Assembly: GCA_014804795.1 (NCBI GenBank)
Contig: JAAUZC010000009.1
Span: forward strand, 89,511 to 153,510
Direction: 5' to 3'
Origin: Lachnospiraceae bacterium
GTDB taxonomy: Bacteria; Bacillota; Clostridia; Lachnospirales; Lachnospiraceae
DNA: 64,000 bases
Below are positions 41,399 through 50,043 of this stretch, one piece after another. Below the pieces are notes generated by a model. It searched no databases and was not told the origin of the DNA. It saw nothing but the letters and a program-made list of their open reading frames with translations. Position numbers and translations under genes: made by a program. The stretch's first letter is position 1, and each line of letters begins with the position of its first letter.

Positions 41399-43924
41399 CT
41401 AGCTTTTTTCCCCGATCTGCAATCTCCACTTAGACCAGAATTCCCTGACATGAAAAGCGACATGATTGCAGGTCGTCACCTGATAGTTTGTCCATTCCCG
41501 GGGGAACATTCGCCTGTAGGAATGCTGCAGAAAGCGTTCATCCAGGAGGGCTACGATGCCGATATCGTCCACGGTTCGAATCACTCTGCCCGCCGCCTGC
41601 AGCACTTTATTCATACCCGGATATTGATAGGCGTAGTCAAAACCGTTTTCTGACTGCTCCTCAAAGTACTGCCTGATGATTTCCCGCTCATTGCAGACCT
41701 GGGGCAATCCCGTCCCGACAATGAGTGCACCGATCAGGCGGTCCTTTTTCAGGTCTATCCCCTCGCTGAAAATACCGCCCAGCACACAAAATCCCAACAG
41801 GGAACTGCTGCTATCTTCGGAGAAATTCTGCAAAAATTCCTCCCGCTCCTTTTCCCCCATATACTCTTCCTGCATAATACATCTCTCACTTGCCTGATCA
41901 AAAAAAGCTTCCTGATAGACTTCATACACCTGCTTCAAAAAGGCATGAGAAGGGAAGAAGATCAGATAATTTCCTTTCTTCTGAGCGGTTATTTCTTTGA
42001 TATAAGAAGCCGCCCGAAAATATTCTCCGGGTCCTCTTCTCGTGTATTTACTTGTAATATCGGAACCGATAAACAGCCCTCTCTTCCCCGGAGAAAAGAC
42101 AGAAGAAGCATACACCTCATAGTCCTCGTCACTTCCTCCGAGCAGACTCTTGTAATACTGAATCGGAAGAAGCGTTGCGGAAAAAAGAATACTGCTCCGT
42201 GCCCGCATCATACACTCCTCCAGGTTTCCGGACGGATCAACACAAAAAAGTTTCAGCATAAAACTACCGTCATTCTGCATTTCACTATATATGACATACT
42301 TGTCATTTAATTTGTCATATATAAGCAAAAAGTGCGATATTTCAAAGTAAAACTCAAGAACAGCCTTTCTGACAGGACTGTCATCATGTTCTTCCAGAAA
42401 CTTTTCCATCTGGCTGGCTAACTTGTTCACCGCCAGGATAAAAGGCTCAATACTCTCAAGTACCTGATAGTTTTCACATTCCTTTTTATAAATGAGAAGC
42501 TGCCTGTTGCATCGCTCTAACAGGGAAGCCATTTTTTTATCATAGATTTTGACCGTCTTTTTTAATTCCAGAAAGTCTTCCTTTTTCAGAACCGCGCTGT
42601 ACATCTCCCGTCCTCTGTCCACAAGATTATGTGTCTCGTCCACAAGAAAAATATAATCCCGCCTTGTACCCTCCGCAAAAAATCTCCTTAAATAAACATG
42701 CGGATCAAAGACATAGTTATAATCACAGATCACTCCGTCTGCAAACAGACTCATATCCAGACACATCTCAAAAGGGCAGACCTGATGCTTCTTCGCATAG
42801 CTCTCAATCAGCTCTCTCGTAAAACTGACTTCATGGGTCAACATATCATAAACCGCATCATTGATCCTGTCATAATGCCCTTTTGCATAAGGGCAGGCCA
42901 CCGGATTACACTCCGCCTCCTCTAAAAAACAGATTTTGTCCCGTGCGGTCAATATCACCGTCTTAAACAGCAGGCCCTTTTCACGCAAAATAGAAAACGC
43001 CTCTTCCGCCACAGTTCGCGTGATCGTTTTAGCCGTCAGATAAAACAGTTTTTCCGCCATCTGCTCTCCGATTGCTTTCACGGAAGGAAACACTGTAGAC
43101 AGCGTTTTCCCCGCCCCTGTAGGCGCCTCAATAAACAGTTTCTTTTTATGATAAAGTGTCTGATAGACGTAGGTGATCAGTTCTTTCTGCCCTTCTCTAT
43201 AAGAAAACGGAAAGGAAAGATCTTTGATGGACTGCTGCCTTTTTTCTTTCCAGTCAACCTCATAGTCCGCCCACTTCTGATAAGACTGTATCAACCATTC
43301 AAACCAATTCTCCAGATCCTGAAACCTGTAGTCCCGGAAAAAATATTGCAGTTCCTCCGTATCCATATTGCAGTAGGTCATGCACACTCTGATAAACGGC
43401 AGTTTATTTTGTTTCGCGTAAATATAAGCATAACACTTGGCCTGTGCCAAATGTACGGAAACAGGCTCTTTCATCCGGCTGACATCCGCGTAAGTCCCTT
43501 TGATCTCATCTATGACAACTGTGTCACTTATACTGTCAGGATAGTATTCCAGGGGTGTTTCTCCTCCTGTTACCGCCAAATCCGCACTTTGAAAGCAGAG
43601 CTGTCCTTCTATCATGGTCTCCTTCCTATTCTTCTCCGGAGTGCCAAAGCAAACCGGTACTTCCTTTAGGATACGCTTTGCCAGCTGCCCGTCAATAATG
43701 CCATCTGCCCTGCCCTCCACAACAATGTCATAGCGCGGCGTATGATAAGTATACCGCAGTGTCACTTCAGCATGATAATCTGCTCCCATGCGCTTTTGCA
43801 GCATGCGATGAATCCTGCCGCCCTCCTGCATCGCATTTTCGGGAGCAGCCGCTTTTCTGTTGTCTATATCTCCGTTTCGCAGAATGAATTCCACAAGATT
43901 GCGGACGGATGTTATCACTTCCAT
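41399..43924 (-). CDS. PD-(D/E)XK nuclease-like domain fused to XPD/DinG-type helicase
   Basis: 841 residues from ATG 43924 (MEVITSV). Residues ~1-200 resemble a Cas4/RecB-type nuclease: VEGRADGIIDG, IDEIKGTY (E-x-K) and HLAQAKCYAYIY. Then an XPD-like helicase: EAPTGAGKT (Walker A), four Cys of an Fe-S cluster (CFLEEAECNPVAC and CPFEMC), FLVDETHNL (DEAH), and a C-terminal GIDLKKDRLIGALIVGTGLPQ and QAAGRVIRT. Probably resects or unwinds damaged DNA; the substrate is unknown. Next to nfo, consistent with repair. Confidence 0.85.
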   Translation of the reverse strand: MEVITSVRNLVEFILRNGDIDNRKAAAPENAMQEGGRIHRMLQKRMGADYHAEVTLRYTYHTPRYDIVVEGRADGIIDGQLAKRILKEVPVCFGTPEKNRKETMIEGQLCFQSADLAVTGGETPLEYYPDSISDTVVIDEIKGTYADVSRMKEPVSVHLAQAKCYAYIYAKQNKLPFIRVCMTYCNMDTEELQYFFRDYRFQDLENWFEWLIQSYQKWADYEVDWKEKRQQSIKDLSFPFSYREGQKELITYVYQTLYHKKKLFIEAPTGAGKTLSTVFPSVKAIGEQMAEKLFYLTAKTITRTVAEEAFSILREKGLLFKTVILTARDKICFLEEAECNPVACPYAKGHYDRINDAVYDMLTHEVSFTRELIESYAKKHQVCPFEMCLDMSLFADGVICDYNYVFDPHVYLRRFFAEGTRRDYIFLVDETHNLVDRGREMYSAVLKKEDFLELKKTVKIYDKKMASLLERCNRQLLIYKKECENYQVLESIEPFILAVNKLASQMEKFLEEHDDSPVRKAVLEFYFEISHFLLIYDKLNDKYVIYSEMQNDGSFMLKLFCVDPSGNLEECMMRARSSILFSATLLPIQYYKSLLGGSDEDYEVYASSVFSPGKRGLFIGSDITSKYTRRGPGEYFRAASYIKEITAQKKGNYLIFFPSHAFLKQVYEVYQEAFFDQASERCIMQEEYMGEKEREEFLQNFSEDSSSSLLGFCVLGGIFSEGIDLKKDRLIGALIVGTGLPQVCNEREIIRQYFEEQSENGFDYAYQYPGMNKVLQAAGRVIRTVDDIGIVALLDERFLQHSYRRMFPREWTNYQVTTCNHVAFHVREFWSKWRLQIGEKS

Positions 43925-43975
43925 GAAAAAACCTTTATCTCCTGTGACATATTTTGTATTAGTAGCTGACGATGT

Positions 43976-44102
43976 CGCAGTGTGCATTCGAAAAACTTTC
44001 AGTTTTTCTCATTCGCGGGCTTCGCCCTATGAAAAAAGTCAAATATAAATTTTTTTACATGCAAGCATGACAAAATTTATATTTGCCCTTTTTCGCACTG
44101 CT
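43976..44102. repeat. Compound nested hairpin element
   Basis: Nested arms as described for the gap; a related shorter copy (CAGTG..CATTCG prefix, A-run/T-run stem) is at 39934. It lies upstream of the nuclease-helicase start, where its sibling lies upstream of the GH13 start. Confidence 0.55.
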
Positions 44103-44190
44103 CATTGCCATCGCGTACATTATACCATATCGCAACTGCCGGATACAATGAAACTTTATCCGCTCCCCATTTATTTTAAAAGTAGGACAT

Positions 44191-44235
44191 AAAAAAAGTG
44201 TAAAATCTATACTATTTTACAGAAATTACACTTTC
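44191..44235 (-). terminator. Terminator of the two-component operon
   Basis: AAAGTGTAA / TTACACTTT with a U-run in minus-strand RNA (plus-strand A-run 44191-44197), 50 bp after the kinase stop. Confidence 0.75.
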
Positions 44236-44284
44236 TTCATTCTATTCGGTTAATTCCTCATGCTGTCAAAATAACCGTTCATCT

Positions 44285-46840
44285 TCACTTCGGGAAATGC
44301 AGCACTACCTTGAACAGATCTCCATCCACCACGATTTCCAGCTTCCCATGCATCAGCTCCATCAGGCTGCCGGCTATGGAGAGTCCAAGTCCGCTTCCCT
44401 CGGTATGTCTTGAAGCATCTCCTCTGACAAACCGCTCCATCAATTCCTCTCCGGAAATATTCAGCTCATAGCGTGAAATATTCTTAAAGGAAATAACCGC
44501 TTCCTTTTCCTGATCATCCAGATCGATATATACCCTTGTCTGCGGCTGAGCATATTTGCAGATGTTCTGCACCAGATTTTCCACCACCCGCCACAGATGT
44601 TTTCCATCGGCATTTACAAAAATCTCCTGCTCCGGCTTATGCATCACAATGTGAAGGTCTGCTGCCGCCATCTTTTCCTCGAACTCACCCACTGTCTGCG
44701 TTAAGAACACGCCGAGTTCCAGCCTTTCCAACTGTACCGGCATACTGCCTGTGGATGCTTTGGATGCCTCCAGCAGATCCTCTGTCAGCTTCTTTAATCT
44801 CGCGCTCTGACGGCTTAATACTTCCAGATACTCCTTTACCTTCTCATTATCAGTTTCTTCCTTCTGTAATAAGTCCACATAATTGATAATGGAAGTGAGC
44901 GGCGTCTTGATATCGTGGGAAACATTGGTGATCAATTCTGTCCTGAAATGCTCGCTCTGCATCCGTTTCTCCACTGCAAGACTGATGCCGTCGTTAATGG
45001 AGTTTAATGTATCTCCATGTTTCTTAAACTCCCAGAACATTTTCTCCGTCTTCACTTTTTCCTGCAGATTTCCTTCCGCTAACTTCTTTGCCCCCTCTTT
45101 CAGCTTATGCATCTGCACAATGCCAAGCAGGATCAGTACCAGTGTGGCAGCTCTGTATATAAACCATAGGATCAGTTCTGCTTCCGGTGAAAATGCAGTA
45201 ATAAAAATGCCAAAGAATTCCAGTAAACTGATACCGCCTAAAATCAGGATTGCTTTCCACAGAAGAGAAATATTCTCCTGTAAAAACATAAAAATTCTCT
45301 TCATTTTCCGACCGATCCATCTCATAAACCTGTAGAGAAACATACTGCGCCACCATTTGCCGAGCTTTACGCGGATCACAAAATCCGCCAGCCAGATATA
45401 GCACAAAATGTAACAAAATGCAACACACACCGCGAGCACCGTAAAATTCCACAGGCTTGTTCTATAATATGTCATTTCCGACATAAACACGAGGGCCAGT
45501 ACTCCCAATGTCATGATCACGCATGTTTCGACATCTAACGGTATCTTCTGCCAGAACCCCGGCTTTATCGCATCCACAAAACGTCTTTCTGTTTTTATGG
45601 TATTCGATTCCTTAAACTGCCCATCCTCTTCTTCAGAATTCTCCGATGCCTCTAAAAATGCCGCATCTTGCCCCTGCATCTCCACGATCACATAACTTCC
45701 TTTATGCCCTGCCATAATCAGGACAAGAAGTGTAGACGCAATCCACAGGATCACAGATATCACCCAAACAGCAACTACCGGATAGCGCCATACATAAGCA
45801 TAATTCACAAGAAATGTAATCTGGTCGTACAAATCTCCTGTCTTCTGCAAAGGGTCAAGCACCTGGGAAACCACCCAGTAGCTTTCCCGTTTGTCACTTT
45901 TTTCTTCAACTGCATCCACATCACTGTCATTTTTTACTTTCACATTCAGTGTACGACTTCCAACTTCAAGTGAATAAAAACAATCGGCAATCGGCTTTCC
46001 GTTAAACTCTCCCGAATCAGTCGATTCGTCATTGACAAACCTGATCTCTGTATGATTAAAATTCAGTCCGTCCAGAATAATATATTCCCATGTCTCCCAG
46101 GAATTGTTTGTCGCATCATACCGGTCAAACGTCACATAATAATCTTTGATCACACCATCGCGGCTTGACTGGTAATAGGCTTTCTGCCCTGAATCATACA
46201 CAAACTCTATACTGTTGCCATTTACTCCCACCGGCAATTCCACCGTGTCCACCCGGTAATATTCATCATCTGTTTCATAATAGAAAATGCCGTCTGATAC
46301 ATTATAATAATATCCTGTGATTGACACCTGTTTTGTCTCTTCTAATGTTACATACTCTTCTGCAACAGCATATGCACGTTCATATACAGAACCATAGCCA
46401 TACAAACTGCAATCCCACGAGTACGCAGTATCAGGGCCAATCCAAAACTGATATGCTCTGGCCTTCCCATCACCGACTGCATTTCTTTTCGGCATTGTCT
46501 CAAAATTGCAGAACTCATAGTTTGCAGAGTCAGAAATATCTACTGCTTCTAAATCTTCCGCTTTGATAATACCATATCGGAAATTTGTTTTATCAAGGTC
46601 TTCCTGCATATATTTATTATCTCTATTTGCCACTGCCATGACCGAATAGATCTCGCTGTATCGTTCATATCCTTTCTCCAGGGTCTCTTCCTTTGACCGA
46701 TTATAGACGCCCAAGTCATCGAACACTATTATCGCAGCAATACTGCCGGCTATCGCTGCAGCCATCAGTATTGAGATTATCACTAAAGCCGCTTTTAATC
46801 CCTTGTTGCTCTTCCATTTATTATTCATGCCACTGCTCAT
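44285..46840 (-). CDS. Membrane sensor histidine kinase
   Basis: 851 residues. N-terminal membrane segment (about 18-40), a ~310-residue extracellular sensor region with no domain I recognise (Asp/Tyr-rich), membrane segment near 355, then several further membrane segments (about 445-590), a short HAMP-like stretch, HisKA with the phosphorylated His in NVSHDIKTPLTSI, and a HATPase domain (NLVQNICKYA, GSGLGLSIAG). Unusually large and multi-spanning. The response regulator gene lies 69 bp upstream. Confidence 0.93.
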   Translation of the reverse strand: MSSGMNNKWKSNKGLKAALVIISILMAAAIAGSIAAIIVFDDLGVYNRSKEETLEKGYERYSEIYSVMAVANRDNKYMQEDLDKTNFRYGIIKAEDLEAVDISDSANYEFCNFETMPKRNAVGDGKARAYQFWIGPDTAYSWDCSLYGYGSVYERAYAVAEEYVTLEETKQVSITGYYYNVSDGIFYYETDDEYYRVDTVELPVGVNGNSIEFVYDSGQKAYYQSSRDGVIKDYYVTFDRYDATNNSWETWEYIILDGLNFNHTEIRFVNDESTDSGEFNGKPIADCFYSLEVGSRTLNVKVKNDSDVDAVEEKSDKRESYWVVSQVLDPLQKTGDLYDQITFLVNYAYVWRYPVVAVWVISVILWIASTLLVLIMAGHKGSYVIVEMQGQDAAFLEASENSEEEDGQFKESNTIKTERRFVDAIKPGFWQKIPLDVETCVIMTLGVLALVFMSEMTYYRTSLWNFTVLAVCVAFCYILCYIWLADFVIRVKLGKWWRSMFLYRFMRWIGRKMKRIFMFLQENISLLWKAILILGGISLLEFFGIFITAFSPEAELILWFIYRAATLVLILLGIVQMHKLKEGAKKLAEGNLQEKVKTEKMFWEFKKHGDTLNSINDGISLAVEKRMQSEHFRTELITNVSHDIKTPLTSIINYVDLLQKEETDNEKVKEYLEVLSRQSARLKKLTEDLLEASKASTGSMPVQLERLELGVFLTQTVGEFEEKMAAADLHIVMHKPEQEIFVNADGKHLWRVVENLVQNICKYAQPQTRVYIDLDDQEKEAVISFKNISRYELNISGEELMERFVRGDASRHTEGSGLGLSIAGSLMELMHGKLEIVVDGDLFKVVLHFPK

Positions 46841-46909
46841 CCCCTTTCTACAGTCTTTGTCTCTTTTTCATAATCTTCCCTGCCATCTAAGATGTATGTC
46901 CTGTGTTTA

Positions 46910-47629
46910 TCACTGCCTGATCATACCGCTTTTTCCGCCCCCGGGCGCTTCCAGCTTATAACCGTGTCCCCAGACAACTTTCAGATAGCGCGGCTCCGCC
47001 GGATTGATCTCCAGCTTTTCTCTCAGATGCCTTATATGTACCGCCACCGTATTTTCTGTCCCGTAAGGATTGTCTTTCCAAACCTCACTGTATATCTTTG
47101 CCGGAGAAAAAACCTCCCCCGGATGCTGCATAAACAACTTCAAAATATCAAACTCTGTGGGCGTGAGGGGAACTTTCTCACCATCCAACGTCACTTCTTT
47201 TGCCTTGTCATCCAGTTCAATGCCTCCTATGGAAAGATTCTCCGCTTTCGGCACGCTGCCGCCAAGCATCATATATCTGCGAAGCTGGGACTTTACTCTG
47301 GCAAGCAGCTCCACCGGCTGGAAAGGCTTGGTGACATAATCGTCAGCGCCTACAGTAAGCCCCAATACCTTATCCGCATCTTCTCCTTTTGCCGTCAGCA
47401 TAATGATCGGCACGTTGGATATTTCCCTGATCTTCGCCATGGCTGTAATACCGTCCATCTCCGGCATCATAATATCAAGCAAAACAAGATGCACTTCTTC
47501 CTTTTCTACAACAGAAACCGCTTCTCTGCCGTTTTCCGCTGTCAGAACATGATAACCTTCGCCGCCCAAATAAATCTGCAGCGCTGAAACAATATCTTTT
47601 TCATCATCACATACCAGTATGTTTGCCAT
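46910..47629 (-). CDS. OmpR-family response regulator
   Basis: 239 residues. Receiver domain with VCDDEKDIV, phosphorylated Asp in LLDIMMPEMDG, and VGADDYVTKPF; C-terminal winged helix (LTPTEFDILKLFMQHPGEVFS, RHLREKLE). Partner of the kinase; the two are likely one operon. No clear promoter in the gap above it; a large hairpin lies at 47681-47754. Confidence 0.95.
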   Translation of the reverse strand: MANILVCDDEKDIVSALQIYLGGEGYHVLTAENGREAVSVVEKEEVHLVLLDIMMPEMDGITAMAKIREISNVPIIMLTAKGEDADKVLGLTVGADDYVTKPFQPVELLARVKSQLRRYMMLGGSVPKAENLSIGGIELDDKAKEVTLDGEKVPLTPTEFDILKLFMQHPGEVFSPAKIYSEVWKDNPYGTENTVAVHIRHLREKLEINPAEPRYLKVVWGHGYKLEAPGGGKSGMIRQ

Positions 47630-47674
47630 ATAGATCCCCTCACTCTATTTTGTTTTTTCCCGGGACAAGCCGCC

Positions 47675-47754
47675 CAAAATAAAAAGCCCCGCTGCCTGTG
47701 TGATATCAATTATCGGTACAATTAATTGTATATACACATTGTAGCGGAACTTTT
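47675..47754 (-). terminator. Large hairpin closing the glycan cluster
   Basis: Minus strand: AAAAG..CCGCT..TGTGT, then a perfect palindrome TACAATTAATTGTA (47717-47730), then ACACA..AGCGG..CTTTTTATTTT. It forms a ~75 nt stem followed by a U-run, between the end of the glycan cluster and the response regulator. Confidence 0.55.
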
Positions 47755-47807
47755 ATGAATAATAAACCATGTAAATTATTAAAAATTGTTTAAGATGAAA
47801 TTTTTCT

Positions 47808-48746
47808 TCATTTTTCTATCTCTCCTGCAAAATACTCCCCGATTTTCGCAATAAATGCCAGTGCATCCCGTTTCATCACATCCGGAAATGCCGACAAAGC
47901 AGGCGCTGTCTCAAAATTCAGCACTCCCTCATAATGTATATTCCTCAAGCCTCTGATAAAGCCGTCCCAGTCCGTTGAAGCCTTATTTTCCCTTGTCTTT
48001 GTAAAGGTAAAAGGAATCTGATGCAGATCCATCACGCCGTCATTATCGTGGATATGCAGCACCTTTAATCGATGCCCAAGTTTTGTCATAAACTTCTCCA
48101 TATCCAGCCCCACCAGATTGGCATGTCCTGTATCAAAGCAGAACCCGAGCACCTCCGCATGATACTTTTCATTGATGCGGTCGATGCGTTCCATCGCCTT
48201 CACTGCATCACAGCAAGGTCCCTCCACAAGATGTCCCCCCACACTGTCATACAGATTCTCTATACAAATCGTTATTCCCATCTCTTTTGCATAAGGTGCA
48301 ATAGAGTCGATAAATTTCTCTGTCTGTTCCCACTCTCTGTCTTCCGAGCCAAGAAACTTCGCAAGCTTAAAACCATGTATCACAATATAGGAACACTCCA
48401 AAAATGCACACAATTCCATGCTCTTAGGCGCCACCTGATGCCACAGATAATCATTTAATTCCTTATTCCCCTTTGGCACATAGATCGGGTAAGGCATGTG
48501 CATCTGATGTATCCTGACACCTGCCGTCTGAGCTCCCTTTTTATGAGGCGTAAAAAATTGTTCCAACTCATCAATAGACACATCAAAAAACGTATTCCGC
48601 CTGTTTCGGTAAATATCATTATTGAGCAAATAGCCGTTCAGCGAAAAATCAACACAGGAAAATCCCGCCTGTGCCAACATCGAAAGCCCCTCTTCCGGAT
48701 GTATATCACTTACTACATTTTTAGTCTGTACGCCTGATTGAAGCAT
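47808..48746 (-). CDS. Sugar phosphate isomerase/epimerase-like TIM barrel (xylose isomerase-like)
   Basis: 312 residues from ATG 48746 (MLQSGVQ), AGGAGAG upstream. Metal-binding pattern of the family is complete: Glu in CIENLYD, Asp and His in FCFDTGHAN, His/Asp in LHIHDNDG, Glu in LNFET. Probably an epimerase or isomerase acting on a sugar or sugar phosphate. The last gene of the glycan cluster and paralogous to its upstream neighbour. Confidence 0.82.
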   Translation of the reverse strand: MLQSGVQTKNVVSDIHPEEGLSMLAQAGFSCVDFSLNGYLLNNDIYRNRRNTFFDVSIDELEQFFTPHKKGAQTAGVRIHQMHMPYPIYVPKGNKELNDYLWHQVAPKSMELCAFLECSYIVIHGFKLAKFLGSEDREWEQTEKFIDSIAPYAKEMGITICIENLYDSVGGHLVEGPCCDAVKAMERIDRINEKYHAEVLGFCFDTGHANLVGLDMEKFMTKLGHRLKVLHIHDNDGVMDLHQIPFTFTKTRENKASTDWDGFIRGLRNIHYEGVLNFETAPALSAFPDVMKRDALAFIAKIGEYFAGEIEK

Positions 48747-48762
48747 TTCTCTCTCCTGTTCC

Positions 48763-48790
48763 GATTCCGCATAAATCACCGGTCTTCCAG
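48763..48790 (-). repeat. Hairpin element remnant
   Basis: Minus strand CTGGAAGACCGG then TTTATGCGGAA, the same order and wording as the 3' half of the full element (CTGGAAGG..TTATGCGGAA). It overlaps the end of the upstream gene and sits before a ribosome binding site, as the full copies do. Confidence 0.45.
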
Positions 48791-50041
48791 CCTGTCAAAA
48801 TAAAATGTCGGCATATATTCATCATTAAAAAATTCTATCGGATTGGCAATCCCCATATTTCTGAGCTGCTCTTCTATCTCCCGGTAATAAATATTACAGA
48901 TAAAGATTACACAATCCTCCGGCAGATTCCTCAGACTTTCCGGATTTTTTACCTCAAGTCCGCAGAATTCATTCCCCCACAATGCCCTGTTGTTATCACA
49001 GGTAAATAGCGGCGGATATTCCTCCCCATAACACTTCATATAATTCCTGCACATATTCCCTGCCCCAAACAGCACTCTGACGGGATATTTCCGCAGGAGA
49101 TTTTCCATCTCAATCTGCCATTTAAAATAGTCCGCCACCGATTTTGCCATCCTGACCAGTTCCGGACGCAGGATTGGTGAAAATGCTGTCGCCGTATCAC
49201 GAAAGTCAATGATCAGCTCCCCGTCAAAACCTGTCCTTCGCAGTCCTCTGATCAGATTCAGCCAGTCCGTCTGTGACTGTCCCTTCCCTGCACAGGTAAA
49301 GGGCAGTAAAGCACTCTCATTCACACCGTCACAGTCCCGCAATATGACTGTTTTCAGCCTGTCCCCTATGTTCATAATAAAATCATACATATTCTGTCCG
49401 CAAAGATTGCAGGTCCCTGCATCCATACAGAAACCGAAGCGTTCTTCTCCGGCTTCTCTATTTAATGCATCTATCCAATCCGCTGCTTCTCTTCCATCCG
49501 AACAGATGCCGCGCACCAAATGACCGTTTATATCTTTACACTGATTTTCAAGAAGGATCCTCACATTATTTTTTCTTGCTTCATCTGCAAGCTCCAAATA
49601 ATATGTTCTGTTTACCTCCCATAACTCTTCCTCAGCTATTCCGGCAAAAAGCGGCCTGACAACCAGATATTTACAGTTACTCTTTCCACATATTTTTATA
49701 CTCTCTTTGGCCAGTCTTTTCAAAAGATCGTTCAGGTCGCTGCGTTTTGTATTTCTACTTAGACAGGGCATCATCGCCACAGAACAACCCAGTTTTTTCC
49801 GGGTACACTGCTCCAGCATCCCTTCCGCACGGCTATACAGCTCTTCCGGATGCTCCGATACCAAAGCCTTATTCTTAGATCGTTTTATATTGCTTTTTCC
49901 GATATTTTCCAGTTCCCTCGATGTGCAGAACAGTGCCATATCCAGTACAATATTTCGAAATCCCGCTCCTGCAATATCCGTGATTCCCTGCCCGGGACGT
50001 TCTGCCTCAACAATTCCGGATGGTTTACAACTGATTTCCAA
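48776..50041 (-). CDS. Degenerate TIM-barrel epimerase paralogue with C-terminal Rossmann-like tag
   Basis: 421 residues. Residues ~1-310 align block by block with the neighbouring epimerase (NGHLVRGICSD against GGHLVEGPCCD; FGFCMDAG against LGFCFDTG), but metal ligands are lost: DTGH has become DAGT, HIHDND has become LRDCDG, and NFET has become DFRD. Residues ~320-421 are the shared tag domain (VRVLFGAGN, CDNN, IFICN). Probably not a working epimerase; perhaps a binding or scaffold protein. Confidence 0.75.
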   Translation of the reverse strand: MEISCKPSGIVEAERPGQGITDIAGAGFRNIVLDMALFCTSRELENIGKSNIKRSKNKALVSEHPEELYSRAEGMLEQCTRKKLGCSVAMMPCLSRNTKRSDLNDLLKRLAKESIKICGKSNCKYLVVRPLFAGIAEEELWEVNRTYYLELADEARKNNVRILLENQCKDINGHLVRGICSDGREAADWIDALNREAGEERFGFCMDAGTCNLCGQNMYDFIMNIGDRLKTVILRDCDGVNESALLPFTCAGKGQSQTDWLNLIRGLRRTGFDGELIIDFRDTATAFSPILRPELVRMAKSVADYFKWQIEMENLLRKYPVRVLFGAGNMCRNYMKCYGEEYPPLFTCDNNRALWGNEFCGLEVKNPESLRNLPEDCVIFICNIYYREIEEQLRNMGIANPIEFFNDEYMPTFYFDRLEDR

Positions 50042-50043
50042 TA

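Larger units (their letters stand above)
43925..44284. other. 360 bp gene-free stretch with nested hairpins
   Basis: From left to right: a compound inverted-repeat element (43976-44102) with an outer GCAGTG/CACTGC, GAAAAACT-TTC-AGTTTTTC, GGGC-TTC-GCCC, and a long AAATATAAATTTT / AAAATTTATATTT stem; then a plain stretch; then the terminator of the histidine kinase gene (44191-44235). No ORF with a ribosome binding site. Confidence 0.7.
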
